Translations under genes and position numbers: made by a program
Shown here: positions 54,414-62,806 of the stretch, piece by piece
How positions within the stretch are numbered: the stretch's first letter is position 1
Layout: every line of letters begins with the position of its first letter
Assembly: GCF_900115145.1 (NCBI RefSeq)
Contig: NZ_FOVL01000017.1
Location: 1-64,000, forward strand
Direction of reading: 5' to 3'
DNA from: Salegentibacter flavus
GTDB taxonomy: Bacteria; Bacteroidota; Bacteroidia; Flavobacteriales; Flavobacteriaceae
Length of the DNA stretch: 64,000 bases
The notes under the pieces: generated by a model
What the model was told of the DNA's origin: nothing
The model's input: the letters and a program-made list of their open reading frames with translations, nothing else
Databases searched by the model: none

Positions 54414-55187
54414 TCAGAGGGATTTAGCTTCATTCCAAAAAACGTCCATTTCGGCCAAAGTCATATCTTTCAAAGCCTTATTCTGTTCTTTAGCTTTACT
54501 CTCCAGATACTGAAAGCGCTGAATAAATTTTTTATTTGTTCGCTCCAGTGCGTTCTCAGGATTAACTTTTAAAAATCTGGCATAATTGATCATCGAAAAG
54601 AGCACATCTCCGAATTCAGCTTCTATCTTCTCCTGATTATGAGCATTAACCTCGTGTTGTAATTCCCCCAATTCTTCCTGTAATTTTTCAAAAACCTGTT
54701 GTGGTTCCTCCCAGTCAAAACCAACCCCGGCTACTTTATCCTGAATTCGATTGGCTTTTACCAATGCAGGCAAAGAGCGTGGTACGCCTTCCAAAACGCT
54801 CTTTTTACCTTCCTTTAGCTTAAGATTCTCCCAGTTTCGCTTCACCTCTTCCTCATCAGCTACCTCTACATCTCCGTAAATATGGGGATGTCTGGAAATT
54901 AACTTATCGCAAATACTATTGGCTACATCGGCGATATCAAAGGCCTTCTTCTCACTTCCTATTTTCGCATAAAACACCAGGTGTAACAACACATCTCCGA
55001 TTTCCTTTTTCACTTCATCCAGATCATTGTCAAGAATGGCGTCTCCGAGTTCGTAGGTTTCTTCTATGGTAAGATGTCTAAGGGATTCCATGGTCTGTTT
55101 CCGGTCCCAGGGGCATTGCTCACGCAGTTCATCCATGATGGTAAGCAATCGATCAAATGCTTTAAGTTGCTCTTCTCGGGAATTCAT
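54414..55187 (-). CDS. mazG: Nucleoside triphosphate pyrophosphohydrolase MazG
   Basis: A 257-residue enzyme that hydrolyses NTPs to NMP and pyrophosphate, guarding against aberrant nucleotides. Two MazG domains are visible: the first with CPWDRKQTMESLRHLTIEE and EETYELGDAI, EIGDVLLHLVF, and the second around ELGELQHEVNAHNQEKIE with EFGDVLFSMINYARFL. ATG 55187 (MNSREEQ) is favoured; the frame extends 17 codons upstream without family match. Ends one base from the convergent methyltransferase gene. Confidence 0.93.
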   Translation of the reverse strand: MNSREEQLKAFDRLLTIMDELREQCPWDRKQTMESLRHLTIEETYELGDAILDNDLDEVKKEIGDVLLHLVFYAKIGSEKKAFDIADVANSICDKLISRHPHIYGDVEVADEEEVKRNWENLKLKEGKKSVLEGVPRSLPALVKANRIQDKVAGVGFDWEEPQQVFEKLQEELGELQHEVNAHNQEKIEAEFGDVLFSMINYARFLKVNPENALERTNKKFIQRFQYLESKAKEQNKALKDMTLAEMDVFWNEAKSL

Positions 55188-55276
55188 AGTGATATTTTGA
55201 ATTTGGGTAAAAATAGAATTTTTAAACCCAATGCTCAAGCCTGAGCTGCTAAGTTCTCAGAAATTAGAGATAAAAA

Positions 55277-55366
55277 AAAGCGAGGCTTCTATATCACTTT
55301 CTAATTTATGTCGTATAACAGGATTCACAAAGCTTGAAGAAGTTTCTTGTTTATGAACTCTCGCTT
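55277..55366 (-). terminator. Long-loop inverted repeat, possible terminator
   Basis: AAAGCGAG (55277-55284) and CTCGCTTT (55359-55366) are exact inverted copies 74 bases apart; inside, GCTTCT can pair with AGAAGT. On the minus strand the last arm runs into eight T residues. It lies downstream of the 100-residue gene. It could be its terminator or the 3' part of a small RNA. Confidence 0.45.
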
Positions 55367-55411
55367 TAAAATTTTGGTAAAAATCACAAAAACCTGAAGC
55401 TATTTTGGAAT

Positions 55412-55714
55412 TCAACCGGAAATTTCCAGGGCTTTTCTAAAGCTAACTGCTTCTTTAGCTTTCCTTAATAGAAGAAATTTTTCTTTATCTATTTTAGGGA
55501 TTTTATATTTTATCCTTAATTGATAATTAACCTCTCTTTCCTTTGCATAGAATTCGCCATTGGAAGAATCAAATCCTCCAGATGCCGTATATGCAATGCT
55601 GATTATCCTGGAGTTAAATAAACCTCTTAGTTTCAAGGCATCCCTTGTATTAAGCTTATAATGCCTAACCAGTTTCCGCAATCCGGTAATATTAAATACA
55701 ACCTCTTTTTTCAT
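55412..55714 (-). CDS. Hypothetical small basic protein
   Basis: A 100-residue, lysine- and arginine-rich soluble protein (MKKEVVFNITGLRKLVRHYK...). No signal peptide, membrane helix or known motif is recognised. A helix-turn-helix is not evident. It stands alone in an AT-rich stretch, with 220 bases before mazG and 360 before the next gene, and may be an orphan accessory gene. Confidence 0.55.
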   Translation of the reverse strand: MKKEVVFNITGLRKLVRHYKLNTRDALKLRGLFNSRIISIAYTASGGFDSSNGEFYAKEREVNYQLRIKYKIPKIDKEKFLLLRKAKEAVSFRKALEISG

Positions 55715-56077
55715 AATTCCTAAATTAGTTTTTAGTAGGTATAAGACAATATTTAGATCGGGAATACATTTATTGACTAGGGCTTAACTTCCCAAAGTGG
55801 ACTCTGACTCATTTATAAATTTACAAAACAATTCTCCGAAGATTAAAAAAATCGATATAAACAATTATTAAAATTTTTGTTTTGTTTTAAATGAAAAGCA
55901 ATGAAAAAATACTTTTAAAAAAGTCCCTTCATTAGGGAAGCTTTATCCAAAAATTCAATCAAAAATATTTATGGACTCACCTAAATTGAAAATTTAAATT
56001 AAACCCGATGGAAATAAAATCAAATCTTGGTTGACAGGCATATCCCCAAGGATATTAATGGTGCGGACTTGGTTAAA
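55715..56077. other. AT-rich intergenic stretch
   Basis: About 360 bases without a supportable gene. It is strongly AT-rich, with poly-A and poly-T tracts, and includes one weak hairpin (CCCTTCATTAGGG, near 55924). No promoter box can be chosen with confidence. Confidence 0.45.
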
Positions 56078-56911
56078 TTATTTTAATAATTCAATTAGGG
56101 CAAAAACTGGCCGATGGTCTGAAGCATATTTTTCGTCAATGACTTTGTGAGCTTTTGTCCTGAATTTTTGTTGAGGATGATTATAAGCTATAAAATCAAT
56201 GGCCTTGACAGGTTCTATTACGGGTATAGTTGGCGGACAGTTACTACAGGTTAACTGAAAAGCCGATGCTAACAGATCTATAGTTTCAGAGCCTGGTACA
56301 TCGTTAAAATCCCCGGCCAGGATTACAGGTTGATCCATTTCCTTCAGAATTTCAAGAACCCTCTTAATTTGCCGAATTCTACTCGGCGAGTTTTCTTTAT
56401 AATCTAAATGAGTGCTGCCGAAAATAATTTCATTTCCTCCAGGTAATCTTATTTTTCCTGTAGACATCACGCGGTCTTCAGTATTTGCTTCCGGTTCATT
56501 CGGCAACTGGTAAGTACTTCCTTCCTCTATTGGAAATTTGGAAAGTATGGCATTTCCATATTCTCCTCCGTTATAATTAAGTGCCTTTGAAAAATAAAAA
56601 TACATATTTAATTTCTCTGCAATCAAGGCTGCCTGATTTCCTTCTCCCGACCTTTCCATGCCGGAATCTACCTCCTGAAGCGCTACTAAATCGGCATCCT
56701 GATCTTTTATTACCCGAACAATCGCATCTATATCGATAGAATCAGGTTGTGAAGGAGGATTGGCGTGATGAATATTATAGGACATAACTTTTATTTCCTC
56801 TAAAAGCCTGATTGTATCACTTATTTTAGGTTGAGCAGAAGTGGAACTAGTCAGAAAAAATGTGCTGAGAAGCAATAGCATATTTTGAAGATTCAGCATT
56901 CTGGCAAACAT
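56078..56911 (-). CDS. Exported endonuclease/exonuclease/phosphatase (EEP) family hydrolase
   Basis: A 277-residue exported protein (signal peptide about 8-26, cleavage after TSAQ). EEP catalytic blocks are complete: VMSYNIHHA, LVALQEVDSGM, FGSTHLDYK, LAGDFNDVPGS and ASDHRPVFAL. The family cleaves phosphodiesters in nucleic acids, lipids or inositol phosphates; a secreted nuclease or sphingomyelinase-type activity is possible. ATG 56911 is used, but an internal start at 56899 (MLNLQN) is equally plausible. Confidence 0.83.
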   Translation of the reverse strand: MFARMLNLQNMLLLLSTFFLTSSTSAQPKISDTIRLLEEIKVMSYNIHHANPPSQPDSIDIDAIVRVIKDQDADLVALQEVDSGMERSGEGNQAALIAEKLNMYFYFSKALNYNGGEYGNAILSKFPIEEGSTYQLPNEPEANTEDRVMSTGKIRLPGGNEIIFGSTHLDYKENSPSRIRQIKRVLEILKEMDQPVILAGDFNDVPGSETIDLLASAFQLTCSNCPPTIPVIEPVKAIDFIAYNHPQQKFRTKAHKVIDEKYASDHRPVFALIELLK

Positions 56912-57187
56912 TGAGATTTGATTATATTGAGTTTTGTAGCTTAATTTTGAAAACTTTGATCTATTTAACTGGAATTATTAGCACCTCCAAGTTAATTAAT
57001 TATCAGCACGGATTTTATTCAAAATCCAGGTATTTTTCCATAGGTTATATAATAACTCAAATTTACCTTATAACTCGAAACTTCAATAGTTAAGCATTCC
57101 GACTTTAGTAAGCGCAGGGCCTCTTCCCGTTTTATAACCCTGTTTATTTCAAAGCACCAATTATCGAGAGATGTAAAAAAACAAGAA
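56912..57187. other. Intergenic stretch, no gene supported
   Basis: AT-rich DNA upstream of the EEP gene. A 60-codon open frame on the plus strand (56911-57093) has a hydrophobic start but no family match and is probably chance. Confidence 0.4.
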
Positions 57188-57240
57188 AGCTGCCCCATAA
57201 ATGAGACAGGTTCTTTTTATTCTCAGAATTGCCGGGCAGC
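57188..57240 (-). terminator. Probable terminator after the 57272-57910 methyltransferase
   Basis: GCTGCCC (57189-57195) and GGGCAGC (57234-57240) form the stem; on the minus strand it is followed by TTTCTTGTTTTTTT. A smaller GAGA/TCTC stem lies within the loop. Confidence 0.55.
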
Positions 57241-57271
57241 AATGATATAGAAGATTTCAGCCCCCTGATAT

Positions 57272-57910
57272 TTATTTTTTTGTTGCTCTAACTACCACAA
57301 AAGAACCTTCTCCCGTTCCTTCTTTAGGTTCTTCGGTTTTTTGAATTTTTTCCAAATCTTCAAAAAGAGTTTGTGAAAACACCGGATTTTTAAACCCGGA
57401 GGCTTTTAATAAGTCTTCAACTTCTGATGTTAAATAAAATCGTGCATTTTTATAAAAAGTACTTCTTCCTTTCTTCTCCTCATATTCAACCCCGATTTTA
57501 CTTCCCTTATCGATAAAGGCTATAATTACGTGCCCGCCTCTTTTTATAACCCTGTTAGCTTCCTTTAGGGCTTTGGGAAAACTTTCCAGGTGGCAAATGG
57601 TAACAAACAAAACAAAATCAAAATGTAAATCTTTGTAAGGCAGATGTTCGGCCGTAGCTTTTACCACTTCCAAACCTTTATCTAAGGCGAGATTGCGCAT
57701 GCTCGTGGCCGGCTCTACCCCTTCTTTAATTCCCAATGCTTTGGCATACCTGCCAGACCCCATTCCTACTTCAATTCCCAGAATATTTTCCGGTAATTCC
57801 TGAAAATGCCTTCTAATAGCAAGAATCTCCGATTCAAATACCGCCGGAAATCGATCAAACCAAGCCTCGTATTCTGCTACATTTTTTTCAAAAGCTTCTG
57901 TATTGGCCAT
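57272..57910 (-). CDS. Class I SAM-dependent methyltransferase
   Basis: A 212-residue methyltransferase of the type-11 (UbiE-like) group. Seen: the SAM motif GIEVGMGSGRYAKALG, the acidic residue in GVEPATSM, LPYKDLHFDFVLFVTICHLE and VIKRGGHVIIAFID. Substrate unknown. It lies 130 bases downstream of the prs/phosphotransferase pair on the same strand and may belong to the same transcript. Confidence 0.85.
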   Translation of the reverse strand: MANTEAFEKNVAEYEAWFDRFPAVFESEILAIRRHFQELPENILGIEVGMGSGRYAKALGIKEGVEPATSMRNLALDKGLEVVKATAEHLPYKDLHFDFVLFVTICHLESFPKALKEANRVIKRGGHVIIAFIDKGSKIGVEYEEKKGRSTFYKNARFYLTSEVEDLLKASGFKNPVFSQTLFEDLEKIQKTEEPKEGTGEGSFVVVRATKK

Positions 57911-58042
57911 TATTTTATAGATTAAAAGTTATTTTTTTTCTCAAACATTCTAATTAAAGATATGAAGTTCTGTTCCTTTAATAAATGATTTTTATCAATT
58001 CAGGCCATTGCACTATTTCCCCTGGCGTCGAACAGGAAGTTT

Positions 58043-59077
58043 TTAATGAAGACGTTCGGCATATTTTTGTGCCAGGTCAAGAAAATTTTGAGCACGTTTT
58101 TTCCATTTTGGATCGTTTTTATAACGCTCTTCTTTAATATGCCAAATCGCAAAACGCGTTCTTTGGCTTGCCTGTATACTTTTATAAAAATTGATGAGAG
58201 AATCCTGAACTTCATCTTCGGTTATTTCCCGGTAAATTTGAAAAAATAATTCTCCCAACTTTTCGTTTCCTAACAATTCACATTCAATAGCCAGAAACGA
58301 TAATTCTTCGGCTGTGTCAAGAATTCTTAGATCCTTATTAAATTCCAAGCAATCTATTATTAAAGGCTCCTTTTTTAGGCATACATGTTCCGGTTTAAGA
58401 TCGCCATGAGCTTCAATAACTTTCCCTTTCAACACTCTTTCTTTAAAAACTGCAGCCTCTTTTTTAAGATAAGCATATTGCAGGGAAAAAATTTCTTCTA
58501 ATTGTTCCTGAGACAAATCAAAATCAGGATCTAATAATTCCTTTTGATTAGCCCTTATCTTCTCTTTTATCTTTTTAAGGTATTTCTCAGGATTTTCTTC
58601 GGCCGCAGTACTGCTTTTATAAAACTCAGAAAGTTTACTTATAGCTTTATTTAAATATTTTTCATTTAAGCTATTATTTTTTAAAGCGAAATCCAACATC
58701 TGCTCTTCATCCAGGCGTTTCATCTTCACAAGCCAGTCTACAGCCTTTCCTGTTCCACCTAAGTCTAATTTTCCCTCTGTAGTTAAACTTAGGGGTAGCA
58801 CCTCCAGATAAATTTCTTCTGCAAGCCTTTTATTGAGGCGCAATTCCTCCATACAATTGAAGCGTCTGGCTTCCAATGTCCTGAAATCGGCCAAATCATA
58901 CTTAACCGGCTTTTTCATTTTATAAACATGCTGCGCGGTAAGAAAAAGAAAAGACATGTGGGTTTCCTTCATTTGGAAATCTTCAGTGTTTTCTTCATAA
59001 TTATCCCTATCCTTCAGAAAATCAACTTTTCTAGAAGTACTTACCTCACCCGCTCCGGTATTTTGCTTTTTAATCAT
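58043..59077 (-). CDS. COG2187-type phosphotransferase (aminoglycoside phosphotransferase-like)
   Basis: A 344-residue protein of the kinase-like fold. The N-terminal lobe has the FLFLTAQHVYKMKKPVKYDL segment with an ATP-contacting lysine; the catalytic loop is AHGDLKPEHV and the metal-binding region IIDCLEFN. Relatives in proteobacteria are often fused to a P-loop kinase domain, which is absent here. The substrate is not known. Its ATG lies inside the end of the prs gene (overlap ATGATTAA), so it is translationally coupled to a PRPP synthetase, which hints at a phosphoribose or nucleotide link. Confidence 0.78.
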   Translation of the reverse strand: MIKKQNTGAGEVSTSRKVDFLKDRDNYEENTEDFQMKETHMSFLFLTAQHVYKMKKPVKYDLADFRTLEARRFNCMEELRLNKRLAEEIYLEVLPLSLTTEGKLDLGGTGKAVDWLVKMKRLDEEQMLDFALKNNSLNEKYLNKAISKLSEFYKSSTAAEENPEKYLKKIKEKIRANQKELLDPDFDLSQEQLEEIFSLQYAYLKKEAAVFKERVLKGKVIEAHGDLKPEHVCLKKEPLIIDCLEFNKDLRILDTAEELSFLAIECELLGNEKLGELFFQIYREITEDEVQDSLINFYKSIQASQRTRFAIWHIKEERYKNDPKWKKRAQNFLDLAQKYAERLH

Positions 59078-60041
59078 CTTTTAGAAGGTCTACAAGTGAA
59101 CCGCCGGTATGAATTCTTTTAATGGCTTCAGCAAAGAGTGGAGCCACCTCTATAACCTTTATCTTTTGTTGCAATTTTTTATTTGATAATTGCAACGGAA
59201 TAGAATCGGAAACGACAATTTCCTCAATGGCATCATCGATTAAAATTTCACTGGCCTGGCTGGAAAATGAGGCATGAGTAGCAGCGGCATAAACTGAATG
59301 AGCTCCTAATTTAAGGCAAGCCTTAGCAGCTCTAAGCATGGTACTGCCTGATGCGATGAGGTCATCAATAATAATCACATTTTTCCCTTTTACATCGCCT
59401 ACTATAGTTTCCCCGCTTATAATACCTTTGCTCCGCATTTTTTCCATGATGATTAACGACAGGGTTTTTCCTGAATTCTTTTCTAAAACTTTCCTGAATT
59501 CATCTGCTCTTTTTACCCCTCCAAAATCAGGAGACATTACGGCAATTTCTTTATCCCTGAGTTTTTCCAGGAAATAGCCTGCAAAAATATTTTTGGCTTC
59601 CAGGTGCTCGGTTATGCACCGGAAAGCATTCTGAAAGGCCTGAAGATTATGCACATCTATATTTACAATCCTATCTATCCCCACGGCCTCAAATAATTGA
59701 GCTACATAACGAATTGTAACAGGATCACGAGCTTTGGTTCTTCGGTCTTTTCGGGCATAGCATAAATACGGCACAACTACACTTATACTATTGGCAGAAG
59801 CATCTTTTACCGCACCTACAAAAAACAATAACCGGCAAAGCACATCATTAACACTTCCATGGCTCCCACCATGCAAGGATTGAATAATAAAAACATCCTG
59901 GTTCCTTACATTTTCAAGGGGCCTGCTTTTATGCTCCCCATCTTCAAATTCCCGCTCTTCATGCTCTGAAAGCACAATATCTAATTCCCTGCCAATATTT
60001 TCTCCAAATTCCCGGCTATTCTCAAGGGCGAATACTAACAT
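59070..60041 (-). CDS. prs: Ribose-phosphate pyrophosphokinase-like protein
   Basis: A 323-residue PRPP synthetase family member that would convert ribose 5-phosphate and ATP to PRPP and AMP. Present: the flexible catalytic-loop region PYLCYARKDRRTKARDPV, NIDVHNLQAFQN and the PRPP-binding loop VIIIDDLIASGSTM. The sequence differs noticeably from the usual Prs consensus (for example YARKDRRTK for YARQDRKFK, MSPDFGGVKRADEF for the conserved P-D-x-G-G block), suggesting a specialised paralogue. Overlaps the downstream phosphotransferase gene by eight bases. Whether the genome has a second, standard prs cannot be seen. Confidence 0.85.
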   Translation of the reverse strand: MLVFALENSREFGENIGRELDIVLSEHEEREFEDGEHKSRPLENVRNQDVFIIQSLHGGSHGSVNDVLCRLLFFVGAVKDASANSISVVVPYLCYARKDRRTKARDPVTIRYVAQLFEAVGIDRIVNIDVHNLQAFQNAFRCITEHLEAKNIFAGYFLEKLRDKEIAVMSPDFGGVKRADEFRKVLEKNSGKTLSLIIMEKMRSKGIISGETIVGDVKGKNVIIIDDLIASGSTMLRAAKACLKLGAHSVYAAATHASFSSQASEILIDDAIEEIVVSDSIPLQLSNKKLQQKIKVIEVAPLFAEAIKRIHTGGSLVDLLKDD

Positions 60042-60127
60042 ATTTTCTTTGCTTTTGAGTTGGAAGGAAATTCCTGAAATATATAATTCAGAAATAGCCT
60101 TTTCCTAAAAATACTCCACTTAGATAT

Positions 60128-60157
60128 AAATTACAATGAGAAAAATCATTGTAATTT
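60128..60157. repeat. 12-bp perfect palindrome
   Basis: AAATTACAATGA (60128-60139), loop GAAAAA, TCATTGTAATTT (60146-60157). It lies 87 bases upstream of prs and covers the start codon of a 34-codon open frame. It could be an operator for prs or a transcript hairpin. Confidence 0.6.
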
Positions 60158-60240
60158 TTGATGACCCGGAAGAAGTCATGAGTTCCCTGGCGAATCTCAA
60201 TAGGTTTACCGATGAGGAGCTGGAAGATGAGAGTGTTTGA
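60136..60240 (+). CDS. Possible 34-residue peptide
   Basis: A small open frame, MRKIIVIFDDPEEVMSSLAN followed by an acidic tail ending DEELEDESV. Codon use looks protein-like, but there is no homology I recognise and its first codons lie in a palindrome that may regulate or terminate. It could be a genuine micro-protein or the start of a decayed gene. Confidence 0.3.
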   Translation: MRKIIVIFDDPEEVMSSLANLNRFTDEELEDESV

Positions 60241-60317
60241 ATACGAAGGTGGAGGGATGAAGTTAGCACTAGTGAATTCGTGAATTGGGGCTTCGATAGC
60301 CTTCCGGAGGGGAATTG

Positions 60318-60361
60318 GTTTACATTAATTTTCAATTTCCACTTATCAAATTAATGTAAAC
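60318..60361. repeat. 14-bp perfect palindrome
   Basis: GTTTACATTAATTT (60318-60331) and AAATTAATGTAAAC (60348-60361) are exact inverted copies with a 16-base spacer. No T tract follows, so a terminator is less likely than a transposon-derived hairpin or a protein-binding site. Confidence 0.6.
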
Positions 60362-60423
60362 TATACCATCCTTTAAATCTCACCACTTAGCTCAAAACAA
60401 GTTTAACTTTGCTATGGCCCAGG

Positions 60424-60467
60424 TATGGAGTAAATATGGAGTATCCATAGGGTATCTATGGAGTATC
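60424..60467. repeat. Tandem repeat, 11-bp unit, four copies
   Basis: TATGGAGTAAA, TATGGAGTATC, CATAGGGTATC and TATGGAGTATC in direct succession, then a degenerate fifth unit. Eleven bases is close to one helical turn, so each copy would face the same side of the DNA. Confidence 0.65.
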
Positions 60468-60622
60468 TACGACATACAAGTAGATTTGAACCGTCCTGAA
60501 TTAACTATACAGGTTAATATTTAAATCCTGATATAATTATACTCTCTTATTTAATCCTGAAAGGGCACTACAATTATTTAGGAGGCCATTTAATATTCTG
60601 TTGATAGATTCTTTCAGGAATT

Positions 60623-60754
60623 CTGACTGAGGAGGAAATTGAGATTGTTGAGGGGAATTTGAGGTAAGAGATTATTGTAATCCCTGGGAAAATAGAGTCT
60701 AAAGAAATACTTAGTAGATTATATAACGAGTTAGCTGTAATTAAAATTTTCTAG
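60623..60754 (+). pseudogene. Decayed gene fragment
   Basis: One frame reads LTEEEIEIVEGNLR, stop, EIIVIPGKIESKEILSRLYN, ELAVIKIF, stop, with two further stops upstream. The LTEEEIEIVEG motif resembles the C-terminal end of some adenine-specific DNA methylases/restriction proteins, but this is too short to assign. Clearly not translated as a whole. Confidence 0.35.
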
Positions 60755-60766
60755 TTTATTTATTAC

Positions 60767-61151
60767 ATGAAAAAAATGATAAGATTAATAAGAACTCTTT
60801 ACTCGCTGGTATAATAGGAACAATAATATTTATTTACCTATTGCAACCAATATTAGAATTCTTTCCTTTGTTATAAAATCTATATCATCAAGTCTATACG
60901 ACAGAATATTTGAAGAAATAGCAATGGGAAACTGACCATAGTTTCACTTTAATGATGCTAATTAATTCAATTTTTTTAGGACTTCTGTCTGGAGTAATTT
61001 ATTTTTTGATGAAAATAAAAAAGAACTAATAATTTCAGATTTTTCTCAAATGAAAAACTACGAAGATTTTAAAATAATTAATGAATACGTTGACCAAGTT
61101 ATTTCAGAGAATAACTTATCTACTCCAGATACTAATTCTCACATATTTTAA
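60767..61151 (+). pseudogene. Frameshifted two-helix membrane protein gene
   Basis: After ATG-AAA-AAA a one-base shift in a run of seven A residues gives KNDKINKNSLLAGIIGTIIF and IYLLQPILEFFPLL. Further shifts recover SISSSLYDRIFEEIAMGN, then DHSFTLMMLINSIFLGLLSG VIYFLMKIKK, and ISDFSQMKNYEDFKIINEYV DQVISENN to a stop at 61151. The reconstruction has two membrane helices and a soluble tail. At least three lesions make it a pseudogene. It is followed by the same repeat family as the toxin genes at 11.6 kb. Confidence 0.65.
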
Positions 61152-61237
61152 CTACAGCTAACAACGATTCATCCCAAATAGCGGGTTTTATCCAAAAAGT
61201 GTAATTTTAAAAAACCAGGAAAGAAAATAACTAAACC

Positions 61238-61287
61238 GACAAATCCGCGTCCCCTACTCCGCCAACTTGTGTTATGCGCAGCGGTTG
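61238..61287. repeat. Repeat element shared with 11599-11642
   Basis: GACAAATC, 18 bases, AACT, then GTGTTATGCGC and GCGGTTGTATAAAA. The block order matches 11599-11642. Just before it, AGCTAACAACG (61157-61167) resembles the inverse of the GTTGT ends of the elements at 8.4 and 10.8 kb. Confidence 0.4.
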
Positions 61288-61406
61288 TATAAAAAATCTC
61301 CAACAATATCCCGGTAAAACCATAAAGAGTAAAAGTTAAAAAATTGTGAAAATGTGTTAATATATTCTTATATTTAAATCCTTAATTATCAAACTCCCAT
61401 TTTTTA

Positions 61407-62804
61407 ATGTTTAAAAATTTATTTAAGGTAATCACATTGTTAATAATTTGGCTCCCATTTTTTTCATGCTCTAAAGAAGATAAGCCCAAAGAAAATCGAC
61501 CTCCGGGGGAATTTAAAATCGAATCGATCCAATACGAAAATCAAAATTATACTGTTAATTGGACTAGCCCATCTGATCCTGACGACGATTTAATAACCTT
61601 TGATATTTATATAGATAACGAAAAGATTGTTTCTAAAACAATAAATCAATCTATTGATGGCATTTTACCTTACAATTCAACTCATTCCGGAAGAATCATT
61701 GCTACAGATAGCCATGGTGGAAATTCAGAAACTAATTTTACCCTGGAAATGCCCACTAGTGAAATCTTATTCTTTGCAGATATAGAGGCCAACTTTTATG
61801 CATTTGATATCAGAACTAGGGAAGTTCTATGGACTGACAAAATGAATGCCCAATTAAGACAACTACACTCAACAATTGGTGACCAGATTTTTATTAATTA
61901 TGAAGATCTTAGTTCTCAAGATATTCTTACAGGAGAAATCAAATGGAAAAAAGAATCAACATTTCATATTCAATACGATAGTTGGAATATATCAACGGAT
62001 GGAAATGCAATATATAGAAAACTGCATGATAATGGTGCAGAAAGACTTGATCCTGAAACCGGTGAAATTAAATGGTCTGTTTCAGTTTTGGAGAGTAAGG
62101 GCCCTATGGGTTTTGATGATAAGAATGTATATCTGATTGACAGAAATGCCCCAGATTTAAAAGTATATGATAAAGTTTCTGGAGAGCGTAAATGGTCTTT
62201 TGTTATTCCTTACGAGATCGATGAATTTGGAGAACAATTTGGGCATACTCCTATAATTCATGAAAATAAAATATACTTAAGATCTACCTCCGGATTCTTA
62301 TATGTTTTATCTAATGAGAGCGGAGAACTTCTTTGGAAAAAAAGGCTAACTAGTCATATTTCCAATTATCACGGAAATGAATCTGTTCCAATTCTTAATG
62401 ATAATGATTTATTTATTGTGGCATTGGATAAAATTTATTCTTTAGATAAAGACACAGGAAATACAAACTGGGTAAGAAACCTTGGAACAAGGGTTTATTC
62501 AAGTCCTTTCCTATATCAAAACCATATTTATTTCAGTAGCGATGAAAATCTTTTTTGTTTAAATGCATCCACAGGTGAAATAAAATGGACCAGGAATATG
62601 CCAACTTTTTTACAAATTTCACCTATTGTTTATGAAAACATAATCTATACTGGTGGAAATGGATTTTATTATGCGCTAAATACTAACGATGGAAGTGATG
62701 TTTGGCGTCACCCAATTGATACTTATTCGGTTACCAGTCCTACCCTGGTTATTGGTGAATCTGAAGAAGTAATTTATCCATCACTTAACCCATCCACAAA
62801 TTAG
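61407..62804 (+). CDS. PQQ-like beta-propeller lipoprotein
   Basis: A 465-residue surface or periplasmic lipoprotein (C21 in PFFSCSKEDK). After a fibronectin III-like domain (about 30-115), a beta-propeller follows with seven or so W-containing blade ends: REVLWTDKM, GEIKWKKE, GEIKWSVS, GERKWSF, GELLWKKR, GNTNWVRN, GEIKWTRN and GSDVWRH. Such BamB/PQQ-type propellers usually act as binding scaffolds; no dehydrogenase residues are evident. The next lipoprotein starts two bases after its stop, so both are expressed together. Preceded by decayed accessory DNA. Confidence 0.85.
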   Translation: MFKNLFKVITLLIIWLPFFSCSKEDKPKENRPPGEFKIESIQYENQNYTVNWTSPSDPDDDLITFDIYIDNEKIVSKTINQSIDGILPYNSTHSGRIIATDSHGGNSETNFTLEMPTSEILFFADIEANFYAFDIRTREVLWTDKMNAQLRQLHSTIGDQIFINYEDLSSQDILTGEIKWKKESTFHIQYDSWNISTDGNAIYRKLHDNGAERLDPETGEIKWSVSVLESKGPMGFDDKNVYLIDRNAPDLKVYDKVSGERKWSFVIPYEIDEFGEQFGHTPIIHENKIYLRSTSGFLYVLSNESGELLWKKRLTSHISNYHGNESVPILNDNDLFIVALDKIYSLDKDTGNTNWVRNLGTRVYSSPFLYQNHIYFSSDENLFCLNASTGEIKWTRNMPTFLQISPIVYENIIYTGGNGFYYALNTNDGSDVWRHPIDTYSVTSPTLVIGESEEVIYPSLNPSTN

Positions 62805-62806
62805 AA

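Noticed and set aside
56911-57093. 60-codon plus-strand hydrophobic open frame
   Set aside because: AT-rich sequence gives hydrophobic codons by chance; no start context and no family match.
57911-58042. Additional small gene between the methyltransferase and the phosphotransferase
   Set aside because: Only a short frame in the reverse reading of the phosphotransferase end; nothing supportable.
60424-60467. CRISPR array
   Set aside because: Repeat units are 11 bases and contiguous, with no spacers and no cas genes nearby.
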